The notes beneath the pieces were generated by a model. It was not told where the DNA came from, ran no database searches, and worked only from the letters and a program-made list of their open reading frames with translations. A program made the position numbers and the translations under genes. Positions 24,806 through 33,914 of a stretch of DNA of 64,000 nucleotides are shown piece after piece. The DNA lies in assembly GCA_047972265.1 (NCBI GenBank), contig JBKEAM010000112.1, positions 8,573-72,572 on the forward strand, read 5' to 3'. This DNA is from JAAYCI01 sp047972265. GTDB lineage: Bacteria > Bacillota > Clostridia > Oscillospirales > Ruminococcaceae. Numbering within the stretch: the first letter of the stretch is position 1; each line of letters opens with the position of its first letter.

Positions 24806-26128
24806 ATGGAACAAACTACAAAAGACAATGCAATTGCCTTTCCTGGTGCCGAAGATTTGCCCGTGGAAGAAACCCTTTTACCCGAAGACGACGAAGGCCC
24901 TGCCAAAGCGATACTTTTGGGGCTGGATTTGGGCAAATATGATGCCGAGCGCAGCATGGCCGAATTATCCGCCCTTGCCGAAGCCGGGGGATATGTATCG
25001 GTTGCGGAGCTGCTGAAAAAACGTGCCGCTCCCAAAGCGGGCACAGTGCTGGGCGAGGGCCGCCTTGCAGAGGCACGCCTGCTGGCCCAAAACCTTGGAG
25101 CCGAAATTGCAATATACGATGGCGAGCTTTCGGGCAGCCAGATACGCAACCTAGAAGATCGGCTTAAAATTGCAGTGATGGACCGCACCATGTTAATATT
25201 GGACATTTTTAAAAGCCGGGCTGTTTCCAGCGAGGGCAAGGTGCAAACCGAGCTTGCCCTTCTGGAATACCGCCTGCCCCGTTTATCCGGCCTTGGCAGC
25301 AGCCTTTCTCGCCAGGGCGGCGGTGGTGGCGGCAGTGGCGGCGCAAGGCGCGGCGGCGGTGAAACAAAACTGGAATATGACCGCCGCTATATACGCAGCC
25401 GTATCTCTATGTTAAAACGCCGTCTGGCAGAATTGCAGGCCCGGCGGGAGGAAAACCGCCGCAGCCGAAACAAAAGCGGTGTGCCTGTTGTGGCGCTTGT
25501 TGGGTATACCAACGTGGGTAAATCCAGCCTTGTAAACGCCCTTACCGGCAGCGACATTGGCGCGGCCGATATGCTGTTTGCTACACTGGACCCATCGGCA
25601 CGCCAAATGGTACTGCCCGATGGCCTGCACGCCGTTATGATTGATACGGTAGGCTTTGTTTCTCGCCTGCCCCACAATTTGGTAGAGGCCTTTAAAAGCA
25701 CCCTTGAAGAGGCCAAATATGCCGACTTACTGCTGCTGGTGTGCGATGCTGCCGACCCCGAATCTGCCGAACAACTGCGTGTTACCTCTGAGGTTTTACA
25801 AAGCCTTGGCGCAGACATTGCCCCGCGCATTACCGTGTACAACAAATGCGACGCCATGCCCGGATTTGTGCCGTTTGACGCAGCGGCCATTGTGGTAAGT
25901 GCCCACACCCGGCAGGGGCTGGATGTTTTGCAAAATGCCATTAGCACAAAACTGGCAGACCGTGTGCGCCGTGTGCGCATTTTACTGCCCTACGATAAAC
26001 TTGCGCTGGCAGATTCTTTACGACGTTACGGCAATGTAGACACAGAAGAATACCGGGACAACGGCGTGTATTATGAGGCCACTGTTGAAGCCCCCCGCGC
26101 CCATTTGTTTGAGCCCTACCTTGTATAA
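24806..26128 (+). CDS. hflX: Ribosome-associated GTPase HflX
   Basis: The protein has 440 residues. An N-terminal HflX domain (AGGYVSVAELLKKR; GKVQTELALLEYRLPRL) is followed by a glycine-rich linker and a GTPase domain with G1 GYTNVGKSSL, G3 DTVGFVSRLP and G4 NKCD. HflX splits stalled or hibernating ribosomes. The linker SRQGGGGGGSGGARRGGGET is longer and more glycine-rich than the usual short GxGxRGPGET, but the ETKLEYDRR end is intact. AAAGGAA lies ahead of the start, and a strong terminator follows. Confidence 0.95.
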   Translation: MEQTTKDNAIAFPGAEDLPVEETLLPEDDEGPAKAILLGLDLGKYDAERSMAELSALAEAGGYVSVAELLKKRAAPKAGTVLGEGRLAEARLLAQNLGAEIAIYDGELSGSQIRNLEDRLKIAVMDRTMLILDIFKSRAVSSEGKVQTELALLEYRLPRLSGLGSSLSRQGGGGGGSGGARRGGGETKLEYDRRYIRSRISMLKRRLAELQARREENRRSRNKSGVPVVALVGYTNVGKSSLVNALTGSDIGAADMLFATLDPSARQMVLPDGLHAVMIDTVGFVSRLPHNLVEAFKSTLEEAKYADLLLLVCDAADPESAEQLRVTSEVLQSLGADIAPRITVYNKCDAMPGFVPFDAAAIVVSAHTRQGLDVLQNAISTKLADRVRRVRILLPYDKLALADSLRRYGNVDTEEYRDNGVYYEATVEAPRAHLFEPYLV

Positions 26129-26149
26129 AAACTGGTTTAAGTTAGCGTA

Positions 26150-26187
26150 AAAAGCGCCCTTTCTTTTAAAAAAGAGAGGGCGCTTTT
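26150..26187 (+). terminator. Terminator after hflX
   Basis: AAAAGCGCCCT and AGGGCGCTTTT pair, with the stem extending inward through TTCTTTT/AAAAGAG-type pairs. An A/T tract surrounds it. Confidence 0.9.
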
Positions 26188-26334
26188 GCTTTGAATTTTG
26201 TATAGTATTGTTCTTCACCTAATCTTCACACAGGCATCAACCACAATTCAGCCACCAGCCTTAATTAATACACAGGTGCGGGTTATAGTACTGGATAGAA
26301 TCACCGCATATTGCGTACAACGGAGGGGCACCGA

Positions 26335-27969
26335 ATGGAATGGTTGAAGTTTTTAAAGCACAACAAAAAAGAGATAGACAGTGATGCGTCGCCAACTGCC
26401 GACGAGAATGCCGAACAGGACACCGAGGGCGCTTACGAACCGACTTCTTTAAAAGAAGAAAACGGGGATACCCCCCTAGAAGCATTAGACCCCCATTCGG
26501 AACTGCTGGCCGCCATGGGCGGCGGCAAAAAAAAGAAACGCCGCGCAATAAAAATAGTGGCTGCTGCGGCCCTTGTTGTGGCTGCTGGCACAGGTATTTT
26601 TATTTGGCAAAGCACAAAAAGCAATTCTTTGCAGGCGGCAAGTACCGCCGCCTATAAAGAAACCACAGTAGTAAAAGGCAACCTTACCGTAGGCGTTACC
26701 GAAACCGGTACCGCAAGCATTAACACCCAAAACGTAACCGCCGCCTATACCGCCTCTATTACCGAAGTATATGTTAAGGCCGGGCAGCAGGTAACCGAGG
26801 GTGACCCCATTGTAAAACTGGATACCACCGATGTGGATACCGAAATTAGCAAACTACAACTGGAGTATGATAGCGCCCGCATAAAATACAATAGCACCCT
26901 GCTGGAACAAGAGAACGCAAAAACCACCGCCGAATATACCTACGCGCAAAACCAAGCAAAGGGAACCACGGCGCAAGAAACCTATAACAACACCCTTGCT
27001 AAGCTGGAAAACGCAAAAACCACCGCAAAAAGCAATTACAGCGCGGCAGTAACGCAAATTTCTACCCTTACCACCTATTTGCAAACCAACACCATAAAAT
27101 CCACCGATGGACTGACTGGCGACGAATTAACAAACACCGTTGCCAAAAACAAAGAGATACAGGAAAACCAAGAAAAACTTACCAGCCTGCAAAACAGCCT
27201 TGCCGATTTGCAGCTTAAAATAAACGAAGCCGATGTTGCGTATACTTCCGGTTCTTTAGAAGCCGGGGAGACTTACAGCAAATCGATTAACGACTACAAC
27301 AACAGCCAAACCATTTACAACAATGCCATTGCGCAGGCAAACAACACCATCTCCAGTGCAAAGCAAAGTATGGACACCGCTTACGATGCCTTGCAGGACG
27401 CAAAAGACTCGATGGGTGACGGTATTATCACCGCCCCCTGCACCGGCCTTGTACAAAGCATAACTGCATTGGTGGGCGATTCTACCAATCCGCAGCAGGC
27501 CATTGCCGTTATTACCGATGCCAGCGTGGCCTACGTAAGCGTATCCATCTCGCAGGATGACATTGCCGATATTGCCATCGGCAAAGCCGTAAATATTTTG
27601 TTTGAGGCTTACGAAGAACAGTACACCGGTACGGTAGACAGCATATCTACCACACCCGCACGAGAAAACGCCAGTACCGTAAGCTATACCATAAGCATTT
27701 TGGTAAACGGAGATGTGTCTAAACTATACAACGGCATGACGGGCGACGTTACCTTTATTACCAAAGAGGTACAGGATATTTTATACGTGAGCAATAAGGC
27801 TGTTTACACAGAAAACGGCGTCCAGTACGTAAAGCTTAAAGCGGACGACGGCAGCTTTGTACCCACACAGGTAACCACAGGCTTTAGCGATGGCCAAAAC
27901 GTTGAAATAAGCAGCGGGCTTGCCGAGGGCGATACCGTTATTATAGAAAGCCAGGTGAACCCCTCTTGA
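26335..27969 (+). CDS. Membrane-fusion/adaptor protein of a MacAB-like exporter
   Basis: The protein has 544 residues from ATG 26335, preceded by CGGAGGGG. A 90-residue acidic cytoplasmic N-terminus comes before the single membrane helix (IVAAAALVVAAGTGIFIW). A first lipoyl half (VYVKAGQQVTEGDPIVKLD), a long alpha-helical hairpin rich in Asn/Thr/Gln (about residues 170-360) and the second lipoyl half (ITAPCTGLVQSI) lead to a beta-barrel region ending NVEISSGLAEGDTVII. This is the HlyD/MacA adaptor layout. Its stop overlaps the permease start by three bases. In a Gram-positive cell the adaptor would span the wall side of the membrane. The transported substrate is unknown. Confidence 0.88.
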   Translation: MEWLKFLKHNKKEIDSDASPTADENAEQDTEGAYEPTSLKEENGDTPLEALDPHSELLAAMGGGKKKKRRAIKIVAAAALVVAAGTGIFIWQSTKSNSLQAASTAAYKETTVVKGNLTVGVTETGTASINTQNVTAAYTASITEVYVKAGQQVTEGDPIVKLDTTDVDTEISKLQLEYDSARIKYNSTLLEQENAKTTAEYTYAQNQAKGTTAQETYNNTLAKLENAKTTAKSNYSAAVTQISTLTTYLQTNTIKSTDGLTGDELTNTVAKNKEIQENQEKLTSLQNSLADLQLKINEADVAYTSGSLEAGETYSKSINDYNNSQTIYNNAIAQANNTISSAKQSMDTAYDALQDAKDSMGDGIITAPCTGLVQSITALVGDSTNPQQAIAVITDASVAYVSVSISQDDIADIAIGKAVNILFEAYEEQYTGTVDSISTTPARENASTVSYTISILVNGDVSKLYNGMTGDVTFITKEVQDILYVSNKAVYTENGVQYVKLKADDGSFVPTQVTTGFSDGQNVEISSGLAEGDTVIIESQVNPS

Positions 27970-29339
27970 TTTTTAGCGAAACCGTTCGGCTGGTATTTAT
28001 AAACCTGCGCCAAAACAAGTTTAAGGTTTTGCTTACCAGCCTTGGCATTATAGTAGGCGCCGCCACCATTGTGCTGGTAATTGCCATTGGGCGAGGCGGC
28101 CAGGCCGATGTGGCCGACCAGTTTAAAAACCTAAATGCCGGTGCCATAGATATTACCTATACCTCTGCACAGGGCAGCGGCGGGTTTGGCGATATGTTTT
28201 CGGGCGGAGGCGGCATGCCTTCGGGCGGGGGCGGTACTATGCCCTCCGGCGGTGGGGGCGGCGGGGGTGGTGGAATGACCTCCGGCGGAACCATGCCCTC
28301 GATGGATTCGGGTTTTCCGGGGGGCAGTATGCCGGGTTTAAGCGATATTCTTACACAAAACGAAGAAGCTGCAACCCTTACCGCCGAGGATGTAGATGAT
28401 ATAGAGATATTTGTGCCGGGTATATCTTCGGCCACCATTTATGTTAAAACCACCACCGCTGTTTCGGGCGGAGATTTGGAAGAAGACACCGATTATACCA
28501 TTGCGGGTGTTAAAAGCAATTATGCCGATATGAGCAACCTTACCCTTGCCGCAGGCAGTTTTATTACCGATGAAGACGACGAAAACATCAATAAATCTGT
28601 AGTGCTGGGCTACCAGGCTGCCATAGATATATTTGGCAGTGTACTTACAGCCTACGACAACACCCTTTACATTGATGGTGTGCAGTATGTTGTAAACGGC
28701 GTATTAGAGCAAATGGGAAACGTGGCCTCTGGCATTAGCCCCGACAGCACTGTGTTTATCCCCTATGCTACCGCCCAAAAATACATATTGGGGGCAGATG
28801 TTTCGCCCACCATTACCGCCATTGCAACCGAAGTAAGCGAGGTACCGGAGGCCATAGAGAATATAGAAAGCCTGCTGTCCTCCAACTATCCAAACTCTAC
28901 CTTTACCATTACCGATGCCGGCAGCACCATGGAGGCCGCCACCAGCAGCGCCAATACCCTAAGCTACCTTTTAATTGCGGTGGCCAGCATTGTTTTTATT
29001 GTGGGCGGTATAGGTATTATGAACGTAATGTTTGTTTCGGTTAAAGAGCGCACCGGAGAAATTGGGGTGCTAAAAGCTTTGGGGGCCGGTAAAAAAGATA
29101 TATGCATAGAGTTTTTAATAGAAAGCAACATGATAAGTACGCTGGGCGGCCTGCTTGGGGTGGCCATAGGTTTTGCAGCCGTACCCCTTGTAAACATGGC
29201 CGGTATGCGGGCCGTACCAAGTGTGGCAGGCGCCGTACTAGCGCTGCTGTTTGCCATTGTAACCGGCACGGTTTTTGGCATTTATCCAGCCATAAAGGCA
29301 TCGGCATTGGTGCCAATACAGGCATTAAACCAAGAATAA
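27966..29339 (+). CDS. MacB/FtsX-type ABC transporter permease with a Gly/Met-rich insert
   Basis: The protein has 457 residues and starts at TTG 27966, within the stop of the adaptor gene, with AGGTGA upstream. The first helix (VLLTSLGIIVGAATIVLVIAIG), a large external domain and three C-terminal helices (SYLLIAVASIVFIVGGIGIM; MFVSVKERTGEIGVLKALGA linker) are the MacB/FtsX pattern. Right after the first helix the external domain contains about 55 residues made mostly of Gly, Ser, Met and Pro (repeats such as GGGGMPSGG and GGTMPS), which look disordered. The rest of the MacB periplasmic-type domain follows. It pairs with the adaptor, lipoprotein and ATPase as one operon. Confidence 0.88.
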   Translation: MIFSETVRLVFINLRQNKFKVLLTSLGIIVGAATIVLVIAIGRGGQADVADQFKNLNAGAIDITYTSAQGSGGFGDMFSGGGGMPSGGGGTMPSGGGGGGGGGMTSGGTMPSMDSGFPGGSMPGLSDILTQNEEAATLTAEDVDDIEIFVPGISSATIYVKTTTAVSGGDLEEDTDYTIAGVKSNYADMSNLTLAAGSFITDEDDENINKSVVLGYQAAIDIFGSVLTAYDNTLYIDGVQYVVNGVLEQMGNVASGISPDSTVFIPYATAQKYILGADVSPTITAIATEVSEVPEAIENIESLLSSNYPNSTFTITDAGSTMEAATSSANTLSYLLIAVASIVFIVGGIGIMNVMFVSVKERTGEIGVLKALGAGKKDICIEFLIESNMISTLGGLLGVAIGFAAVPLVNMAGMRAVPSVAGAVLALLFAIVTGTVFGIYPAIKASALVPIQALNQE

Positions 29340-29358
29340 TTTATTGGAGGCACTTACA

Positions 29359-29997
29359 ATGAAAACACTAAAATGGCTTTGCGCCATATGCGCTGCCGCC
29401 GTTTTGTTTACGGCTTGTTCTTCTGCTTCATCGTCTTCCTCTTCTCTTGCACAGGACGAGTACGAGGTTTACGGCACCGTTACCTCTATTGCGGGCAACG
29501 AGATTACCCTTGCCGTGGGTACCCTGCAACAGGGTGGCGGTATGCAGCAGGGCGATGGCGAAGACCGCAGCCGCCCCGATATGCAGGGCGGCGAAGCACC
29601 CAGCGGCGATTTTTCTTTACCCGAGGGAGCTGAGCTGCCCGATGGCGCAAGCTTTCCACAGGGTGGGGAGGCCTCCGGCATGCCCCAGGGCGGACGGCCC
29701 GATGGAGAAATGCCCAGCGGTGATTTCTCTTTGCCGGAAGGAACCGAAATGCCCGACGGCGCAAGCTTTCCGCAGGGTGGCGGTGGACAGGGCGGCGGAC
29801 AAGCTGGGGGCGTAACCCTTACCGATACAGGCGAAACCCTTACCCTTACAGTACCGGTGGATGTGCCCGTAACCATCTCTGGCAACGAGGATGTAACCAC
29901 CACCTTTAGCAAAATTGCAGCAGACAACATCCTTAAAATTACCCTGCAAAAAACACAAAGCGGAGAAACCGTAATTGCCATAGAAATACTGGGATAA
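29359..29997 (+). CDS. Repeat-containing lipoprotein of the exporter operon
   Basis: The protein has 212 residues from ATG 29359, preceded by TTGGAGG. A lipoprotein signal ends at LFTACSSAS, so the lipidated Cys is near residue 21. After a short beta segment (YGTVTSIAGNEITLAVG) there is a low-complexity Gly/Pro/Gln stretch with two near-identical blocks of the form PSGDFSLPEG...PDGASFPQGG. The C-terminal part (TLTVPVDVPVTISG; NILKITLQKTQSGETVI) looks like another small beta domain, perhaps OB- or SH3-like. I know no named family. Its position between the permease and the ATPase suggests an accessory surface component. Confidence 0.82.
   Translation: MKTLKWLCAICAAAVLFTACSSASSSSSSLAQDEYEVYGTVTSIAGNEITLAVGTLQQGGGMQQGDGEDRSRPDMQGGEAPSGDFSLPEGAELPDGASFPQGGEASGMPQGGRPDGEMPSGDFSLPEGTEMPDGASFPQGGGGQGGGQAGGVTLTDTGETLTLTVPVDVPVTISGNEDVTTTFSKIAADNILKITLQKTQSGETVIAIEILG
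29599..29780 (+). repeat. Two tandem 68-base coding repeats, 114 bases apart
   Basis: The blocks 29599-29666 and 29713-29780 both start with CCCAGCGG and end with CAGGGTGG. Differences between them are mainly at third codon positions, so the peptide PSGDFSLPEG...FPQGG is kept. This looks like an old duplication held by selection on the protein. Confidence 0.8.
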
Positions 29998-30007
29998 GGA
30001 GCACACC

Positions 30008-30685
30008 ATGCAACCCGTAATAGATATTAAAAATGTAAACAAATATTACCATGTAGGTGACGAAGAGCTGCATGTGCTAAAGGATATACGGTTTTGTGTG
30101 CAAAAGGGCGAATTTGTTGCCATACTTGGCCCCAGCGGCAGCGGCAAAAGCACCCTGATGAATATTATTGGCTGTATGGACAACAGTGACTCTGGCACTT
30201 ATTTTTTAAATGGAGAAGCAATACACCAGTATAAAGACAACAAGCTTAACCACATACGCAACCAGTACATTGGCTTTGTTTTTCAAAAATACCATCTTAT
30301 TTCTACCTATACGGTTGGCCAAAACATTATTGTGCCACTTTTAATACGCGGCATGGGGCAGATGCACGCTTTGGAGGCCAGCTGGGATATTATAAAAATG
30401 CTGGGGCTTACCGGGCGCATTAACCACCGCCCCAACGAGCTTTCGGGCGGGCAGCAGCAGCGTGTTGCCATTGCAAGGGCGCTTGTGTCTCGCCCCTCTA
30501 TTTTATTGGCGGATGAGCCCACCGGCGCATTGGACGGCAAAACCGGCGAAGAGGTGCTTACCTTGTTTGATAAACTAAACCAAATGGGCCATACCATTGT
30601 AATGATAACCCACGATACCAATGTGGCTAAAAAAGCCCACCGGATTGTGCGCATTATAGATGGCGAAATATTTGAAGCCGCTTAG
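30008..30685 (+). CDS. ABC transporter ATPase (MacB/LolD type)
   Basis: The protein has 225 residues with Walker A GPSGSGKST, Q-loop FVFQKYHLI, signature LSGGQQQR, Walker B ILLADEPTGAL and H-loop THD. The order ELHVLKDIRFCVQKGEFVAILG is typical for the LolD/MacB exporter branch. AAGGAG precedes the start. It energises the permease encoded at 27966. In MacB proper, ATPase and permease are fused, whereas here they are separate and split by a lipoprotein gene. Confidence 0.95.
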   Translation: MQPVIDIKNVNKYYHVGDEELHVLKDIRFCVQKGEFVAILGPSGSGKSTLMNIIGCMDNSDSGTYFLNGEAIHQYKDNKLNHIRNQYIGFVFQKYHLISTYTVGQNIIVPLLIRGMGQMHALEASWDIIKMLGLTGRINHRPNELSGGQQQRVAIARALVSRPSILLADEPTGALDGKTGEEVLTLFDKLNQMGHTIVMITHDTNVAKKAHRIVRIIDGEIFEAA

Positions 30686-30751
30686 CTCCCCTTTTATATG
30701 CTTTTATTAAAGGCCATTCATCGCGCCTTTATTCCTCCTCTTAATGTAGAA

Positions 30752-30791
30752 AAGGCCGCCCTAGGTTAATGCCACCCGGGGCGGTTTTTTC
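30752..30791 (+). terminator. Terminator of the exporter operon
   Basis: CCGCCC pairs with GGGCGG, followed directly by a six-T run. It lies about 70 bases after the ATPase stop. Confidence 0.7.
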
Positions 30792-30821
30792 TGCCCTTTT
30801 TTCACCGTTACTCTTTTACAA

Positions 30822-30855
30822 AAAGCCACCCCTCGCAAAAGCGAAGGGTGGCTTT
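30822..30855 (-). terminator. Terminator of the M3 peptidase gene
   Basis: AAAGCCACCCCTCGC and GCGAAGGGTGGCTTT pair at 14 of 15 positions with an AAAA loop. On the minus strand the stem is followed by T-rich bases, 25 bases beyond the peptidase stop. Confidence 0.85.
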
Positions 30856-30880
30856 ACAATTATACAATTGGCACGCAGGT

Positions 30881-32641
30881 TTATGCGGCCCTAGAGCCTG
30901 AACCCGCCGAGGAAAGCTGTTTATCAAACAGGTCCGCAATGTTTTCCAGCGTTTCTTTTTTGGTAGGATCGGGCAGGTCTACCGATGCAAGCAGCTCGCG
31001 GAAGGGTTTGTTTTGGTCGGCATGAATCAGCTCTAAATACTTATCAACGCCGTCCTCCCATTTTTCTTCTCCAATGGCCCAAATTTCAAGGGCGGCCACA
31101 GCACTTGTCCAGTAGCTGATAGTATAAAAAGGAGAATCGAAAATATGGGTTACCCTAAACCAGGTGTAATCACGGCCATTTTCATCAATCAGGGCGTAAT
31201 CACCATAGCCATACTCTATTTGCAGGTCTGCGTACAGCTCCGAAATAGAATCTACGTCAAACTCATCCATTTCAAACACACGCATCTGGAACTCTTCGAG
31301 CAGGGGCTGATAGGTAAGCGGGTTGATAAAATCGGCCAAGTGAGCCGCCTGATAATACTCGGCATCATTTGTGAAATCGCTAAAATTCTCCTGCATCAAA
31401 AGCTCTAAGCCCTGCGAGTAAATTTCGGCTACGTCTAGGTTAAACACTATTGAATCATCGTAGTGCAGCCAAAAATCGTAGTAGTGGCCAAACTCGTGCA
31501 TCATAGAGGTGGTCGAGTACATGTTGTCTTCCCAGTATACATAGTTAAAGGGCGCATCATACATATCAATGGTGGTGGCAAAGGCAATGCCGCTTTGCTT
31601 ATCGGGCAAAGCTTCGTAATCGTACAGGTTATTGTCCATCATAAACTGCCATGCTTCGGCCAGCTCTGGGTTAATGGTTTTTAGGGCATCGGGCATGGCG
31701 GCTTTTGCATCTTCTAACGTAACTGTGCTGCCGGTTTGCATGCTGTAGCTGTTGGTAGAGGGGATAAGCGGCACAAACAGCTCTTTGGTATAATCAAAAA
31801 ACTTTTCGGCATCGGCCGGGGTATAATCTCGGCTATAACGCAGGTAGTACATATCCGCCGCTGAAGCGAACCCAAGGATAGAGGCAACCTCTTTGTCTAT
31901 TTCTACCATGCGTTTATAATACTCGGTAAACTTTTCGGCATTAACCTTATAGTACAGCATTAGGTAGGTATAGTATTTTTGAATATCATTTTCTTCGTAA
32001 TAAAAGTTTTCGATATCCTCCATGGTGTACTCGCTGCCCTCGTATTGCAGGGTAAGGTTGGTAAGATCACTGTTATAATCTATGTTTAGCGCGTTGCGTT
32101 CTTGCTTTAGCGCTTCTACTTCTTTAGAGTTTAGCGTCAAAGCATTTTCAATCGATTCGAACACATAGTCGCCCACTTCTTCGCGGTATTTGTCGGCATA
32201 AGCGCCCTCTACAATTACACGGTTAAAATCGTTAACCGCGTTAGAAAGGGTAACACCCACTTCTTCGCAGTAGCGGTTTTCTTCTTCGTAGTAAGTGTCG
32301 GTACGGTCGTGGTAAGAGCGAAGCTCTGCCAAGGTAGACATGCTGTAAAACTCTTCCATCAGTGCCGATACTTCATCATCGTAGGTAAGCAGTTCGTCAA
32401 AATCTTTGGCGTTGGCAGCAAGGGCCGCCAGTTCCTCTACCCGTGCCTTAATGGCCTCGGCATCGGGGCGCACATACTCCATATCATCATACGAAATGGT
32501 GCGGCGGTTGTCTGGCGTGGGCTCTACCTGGTATCTGGAGCCGCCCCCTTTGTTAAAAATGTCTGTAAGGCTGCAACCCGTAAGGGCAAGTGTCAGTACC
32601 AAAGCAGCTGCCAGAACACGAAAAATATTGCTTTTTCTCAC
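30881..32641 (-). CDS. M3 family oligoendopeptidase, lipoprotein
   Basis: The protein has 586 residues with a lipoprotein signal (VLAAALVLTLALTGCSL, Cys near residue 23). The catalytic zinc site is SMMHEFGHYYDFW (HExxH near residue 383). The downstream third ligand probably lies in the helix with NLDVAEIYSQGLELL. The length matches PepF-like oligoendopeptidases. These normally act on peptides in the cytoplasm, so the lipid anchor implies degradation of peptides at the cell surface. It starts 46 bases after rsmA and is probably co-transcribed with it. Confidence 0.9.
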   Translation of the reverse strand: MRKSNIFRVLAAALVLTLALTGCSLTDIFNKGGGSRYQVEPTPDNRRTISYDDMEYVRPDAEAIKARVEELAALAANAKDFDELLTYDDEVSALMEEFYSMSTLAELRSYHDRTDTYYEEENRYCEEVGVTLSNAVNDFNRVIVEGAYADKYREEVGDYVFESIENALTLNSKEVEALKQERNALNIDYNSDLTNLTLQYEGSEYTMEDIENFYYEENDIQKYYTYLMLYYKVNAEKFTEYYKRMVEIDKEVASILGFASAADMYYLRYSRDYTPADAEKFFDYTKELFVPLIPSTNSYSMQTGSTVTLEDAKAAMPDALKTINPELAEAWQFMMDNNLYDYEALPDKQSGIAFATTIDMYDAPFNYVYWEDNMYSTTSMMHEFGHYYDFWLHYDDSIVFNLDVAEIYSQGLELLMQENFSDFTNDAEYYQAAHLADFINPLTYQPLLEEFQMRVFEMDEFDVDSISELYADLQIEYGYGDYALIDENGRDYTWFRVTHIFDSPFYTISYWTSAVAALEIWAIGEEKWEDGVDKYLELIHADQNKPFRELLASVDLPDPTKKETLENIADLFDKQLSSAGSGSRAA

Positions 32642-32687
32642 TTTCTCTCTCCTTTAAAATTGTGATGCTGTTGGAAATCCTTTACAA

Positions 32688-33581
32688 TTACTTTAACTGC
32701 CAAAGGGCATCTTCCAACCGGACATATTCCTCCAGCGTTAGCTGTTCGGGACGGATTGTTGGGGCAAGCTGTGCAGTTTGCAGGGCCTTAAGCATTTTTT
32801 CTTTTTCTATTTGCAGCCCGGCCGAGGCCGAGTTGGCAAGTGTTTTGCGTCGCTGCCCAAAAGAAGCACGTATCAGTTCAAACAAATGTGTTTGCCGTTT
32901 GGGCCATTGTTGCAGGGCTACCTGCTTACGGGCCCGCAGGTTAAGCACACTGCTTTTTACCTTGGGCGGGGGGTAAAAGCTGCCCGGCTGCACATCAAAG
33001 GCAATTTTAACATCGGCATAATAATGCACCGCATAGCTAATGGCACCGCAATCGCGGGTACCGGGTTTTGCCGCAATGCGCTGCGCAGCCTCTTTTTGCA
33101 CCATAACCACAATGCTGTTTAGGGGCAGGCGTTCTTCTAACAAACGCATTAGCACAGGGCTTGTTATATAGTAGGGCAGGTTGGCGCACAAAACCGCCGG
33201 GCCGCCAAACTCTTGTTGCAGTAAAGCGGCTAAGTCTATTTTAAGCACATCGCCCTGCACTATTTTGGTGTTGTTGTAGGGTTCTAGCGTTTCTTTTAAC
33301 ACAGGCAGCAGGCGCTGGTCTATTTCTACAGACACAACTTGTTTTGCACGGGCGGCAAGCTCTGCGGTAAGGGTGCCAAACCCGGGGCCAATTTCTAGCA
33401 CGTTGGTGTTTTTGTCTACTTTGGCTGTGTCGCATATTTTGGGGCAAACACCCGGGTTTACCAAAAAGTTTTGTCCAAACCCCTTTGAAAGGGAAAACCC
33501 ATATTTTTCGCACAGGGCACGTATGGTACCAAGGTTCGTCAACTTTTCCAGCGGATGCCTTCTTTCTGCGCCAAAGCACAA
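32688..33581 (-). CDS. rsmA: 16S rRNA (adenine1518/1519-N6)-dimethyltransferase RsmA (KsgA)
   Basis: RsmA dimethylates two adjacent adenines in the 3' end of 16S rRNA during small-subunit assembly. The SAM site VLEIGPGFGTLTAELA and the catalytic NLPYYITSPVL are intact, and SLSKGFGQNFL is the usual N-terminal signature. The start is uncertain. The longest reading begins at TTG 33581 without a ribosome site, whereas AGAAGG lies just before CTG 33551, and TTG 33542 is also possible. Family alignment favours a start at 33551 or 33542. Upstream is an extended -10 promoter and a 5' hairpin. Confidence 0.95.
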   Translation of the reverse strand: MCFGAERRHPLEKLTNLGTIRALCEKYGFSLSKGFGQNFLVNPGVCPKICDTAKVDKNTNVLEIGPGFGTLTAELAARAKQVVSVEIDQRLLPVLKETLEPYNNTKIVQGDVLKIDLAALLQQEFGGPAVLCANLPYYITSPVLMRLLEERLPLNSIVVMVQKEAAQRIAAKPGTRDCGAISYAVHYYADVKIAFDVQPGSFYPPPKVKSSVLNLRARKQVALQQWPKRQTHLFELIRASFGQRRKTLANSASAGLQIEKEKMLKALQTAQLAPTIRPEQLTLEEYVRLEDALWQLK

Positions 33582-33664
33582 ATTTACGATTATTTATAGC
33601 GTACCCATTACATTTTAAGGGGTAAAACAGCAACATGGCTATTTGGCATAAAAGCCGATATTTT

Positions 33665-33695
33665 TTTATAAAAGCATCTTGTTTGCTTTTATAAA
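33665..33695 (-). repeat. Perfect inverted repeat at the 5' end of the rsmA message
   Basis: TTTATAAAAGCA and TGCTTTTATAAA are perfect 12-bp arms around a 7-base loop. They begin at about the predicted rsmA transcription start, so the message would open with this stem. An operator for a dimeric repressor is the alternative. Confidence 0.55.
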
Positions 33696-33703
33696 GTGTC
33701 CAC

Positions 33704-33712
33704 ATTATATCA
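33704..33712 (-). promoter_or_regulatory. Extended -10 promoter of rsmA
   Basis: On the minus strand TGATATAAT is a perfect extended -10. No good -35 is seen at the normal distance. The recG promoter points away only 35 bases to the right. Confidence 0.5.
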
Positions 33713-33747
33713 CGATACACTTTCAATTTCTACCCATTTGGTCTGGC

Positions 33748-33776
33748 TTGCCATGCATTTAGACGGTTGGTATAAT
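33748..33776 (+). promoter_or_regulatory. Promoter of recG
   Basis: TTGCCA, 17 bases, then TATAAT with TGG immediately before it. This is a strong vegetative promoter, leaving a leader of about 130 bases before recG. Confidence 0.7.
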
Positions 33777-33914
33777 TGTACTTATATATTTCATTTGGCA
33801 AAGACTGTACCGGTCTAAGCAGTTTAAAAAACAGGACACATGCTTATGGCAAACCCTGCCGCATATACACATTTATTACTATTTTATATATACAAACAAG
33901 AAAGGGGCGTGCCC

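Noticed and set aside
28157..28438. Minus-strand open frame rich in Pro opposite the permease insert
   Set aside because: It is the mirror of the Gly-rich codons of the permease, with no ribosome site and no independent support.
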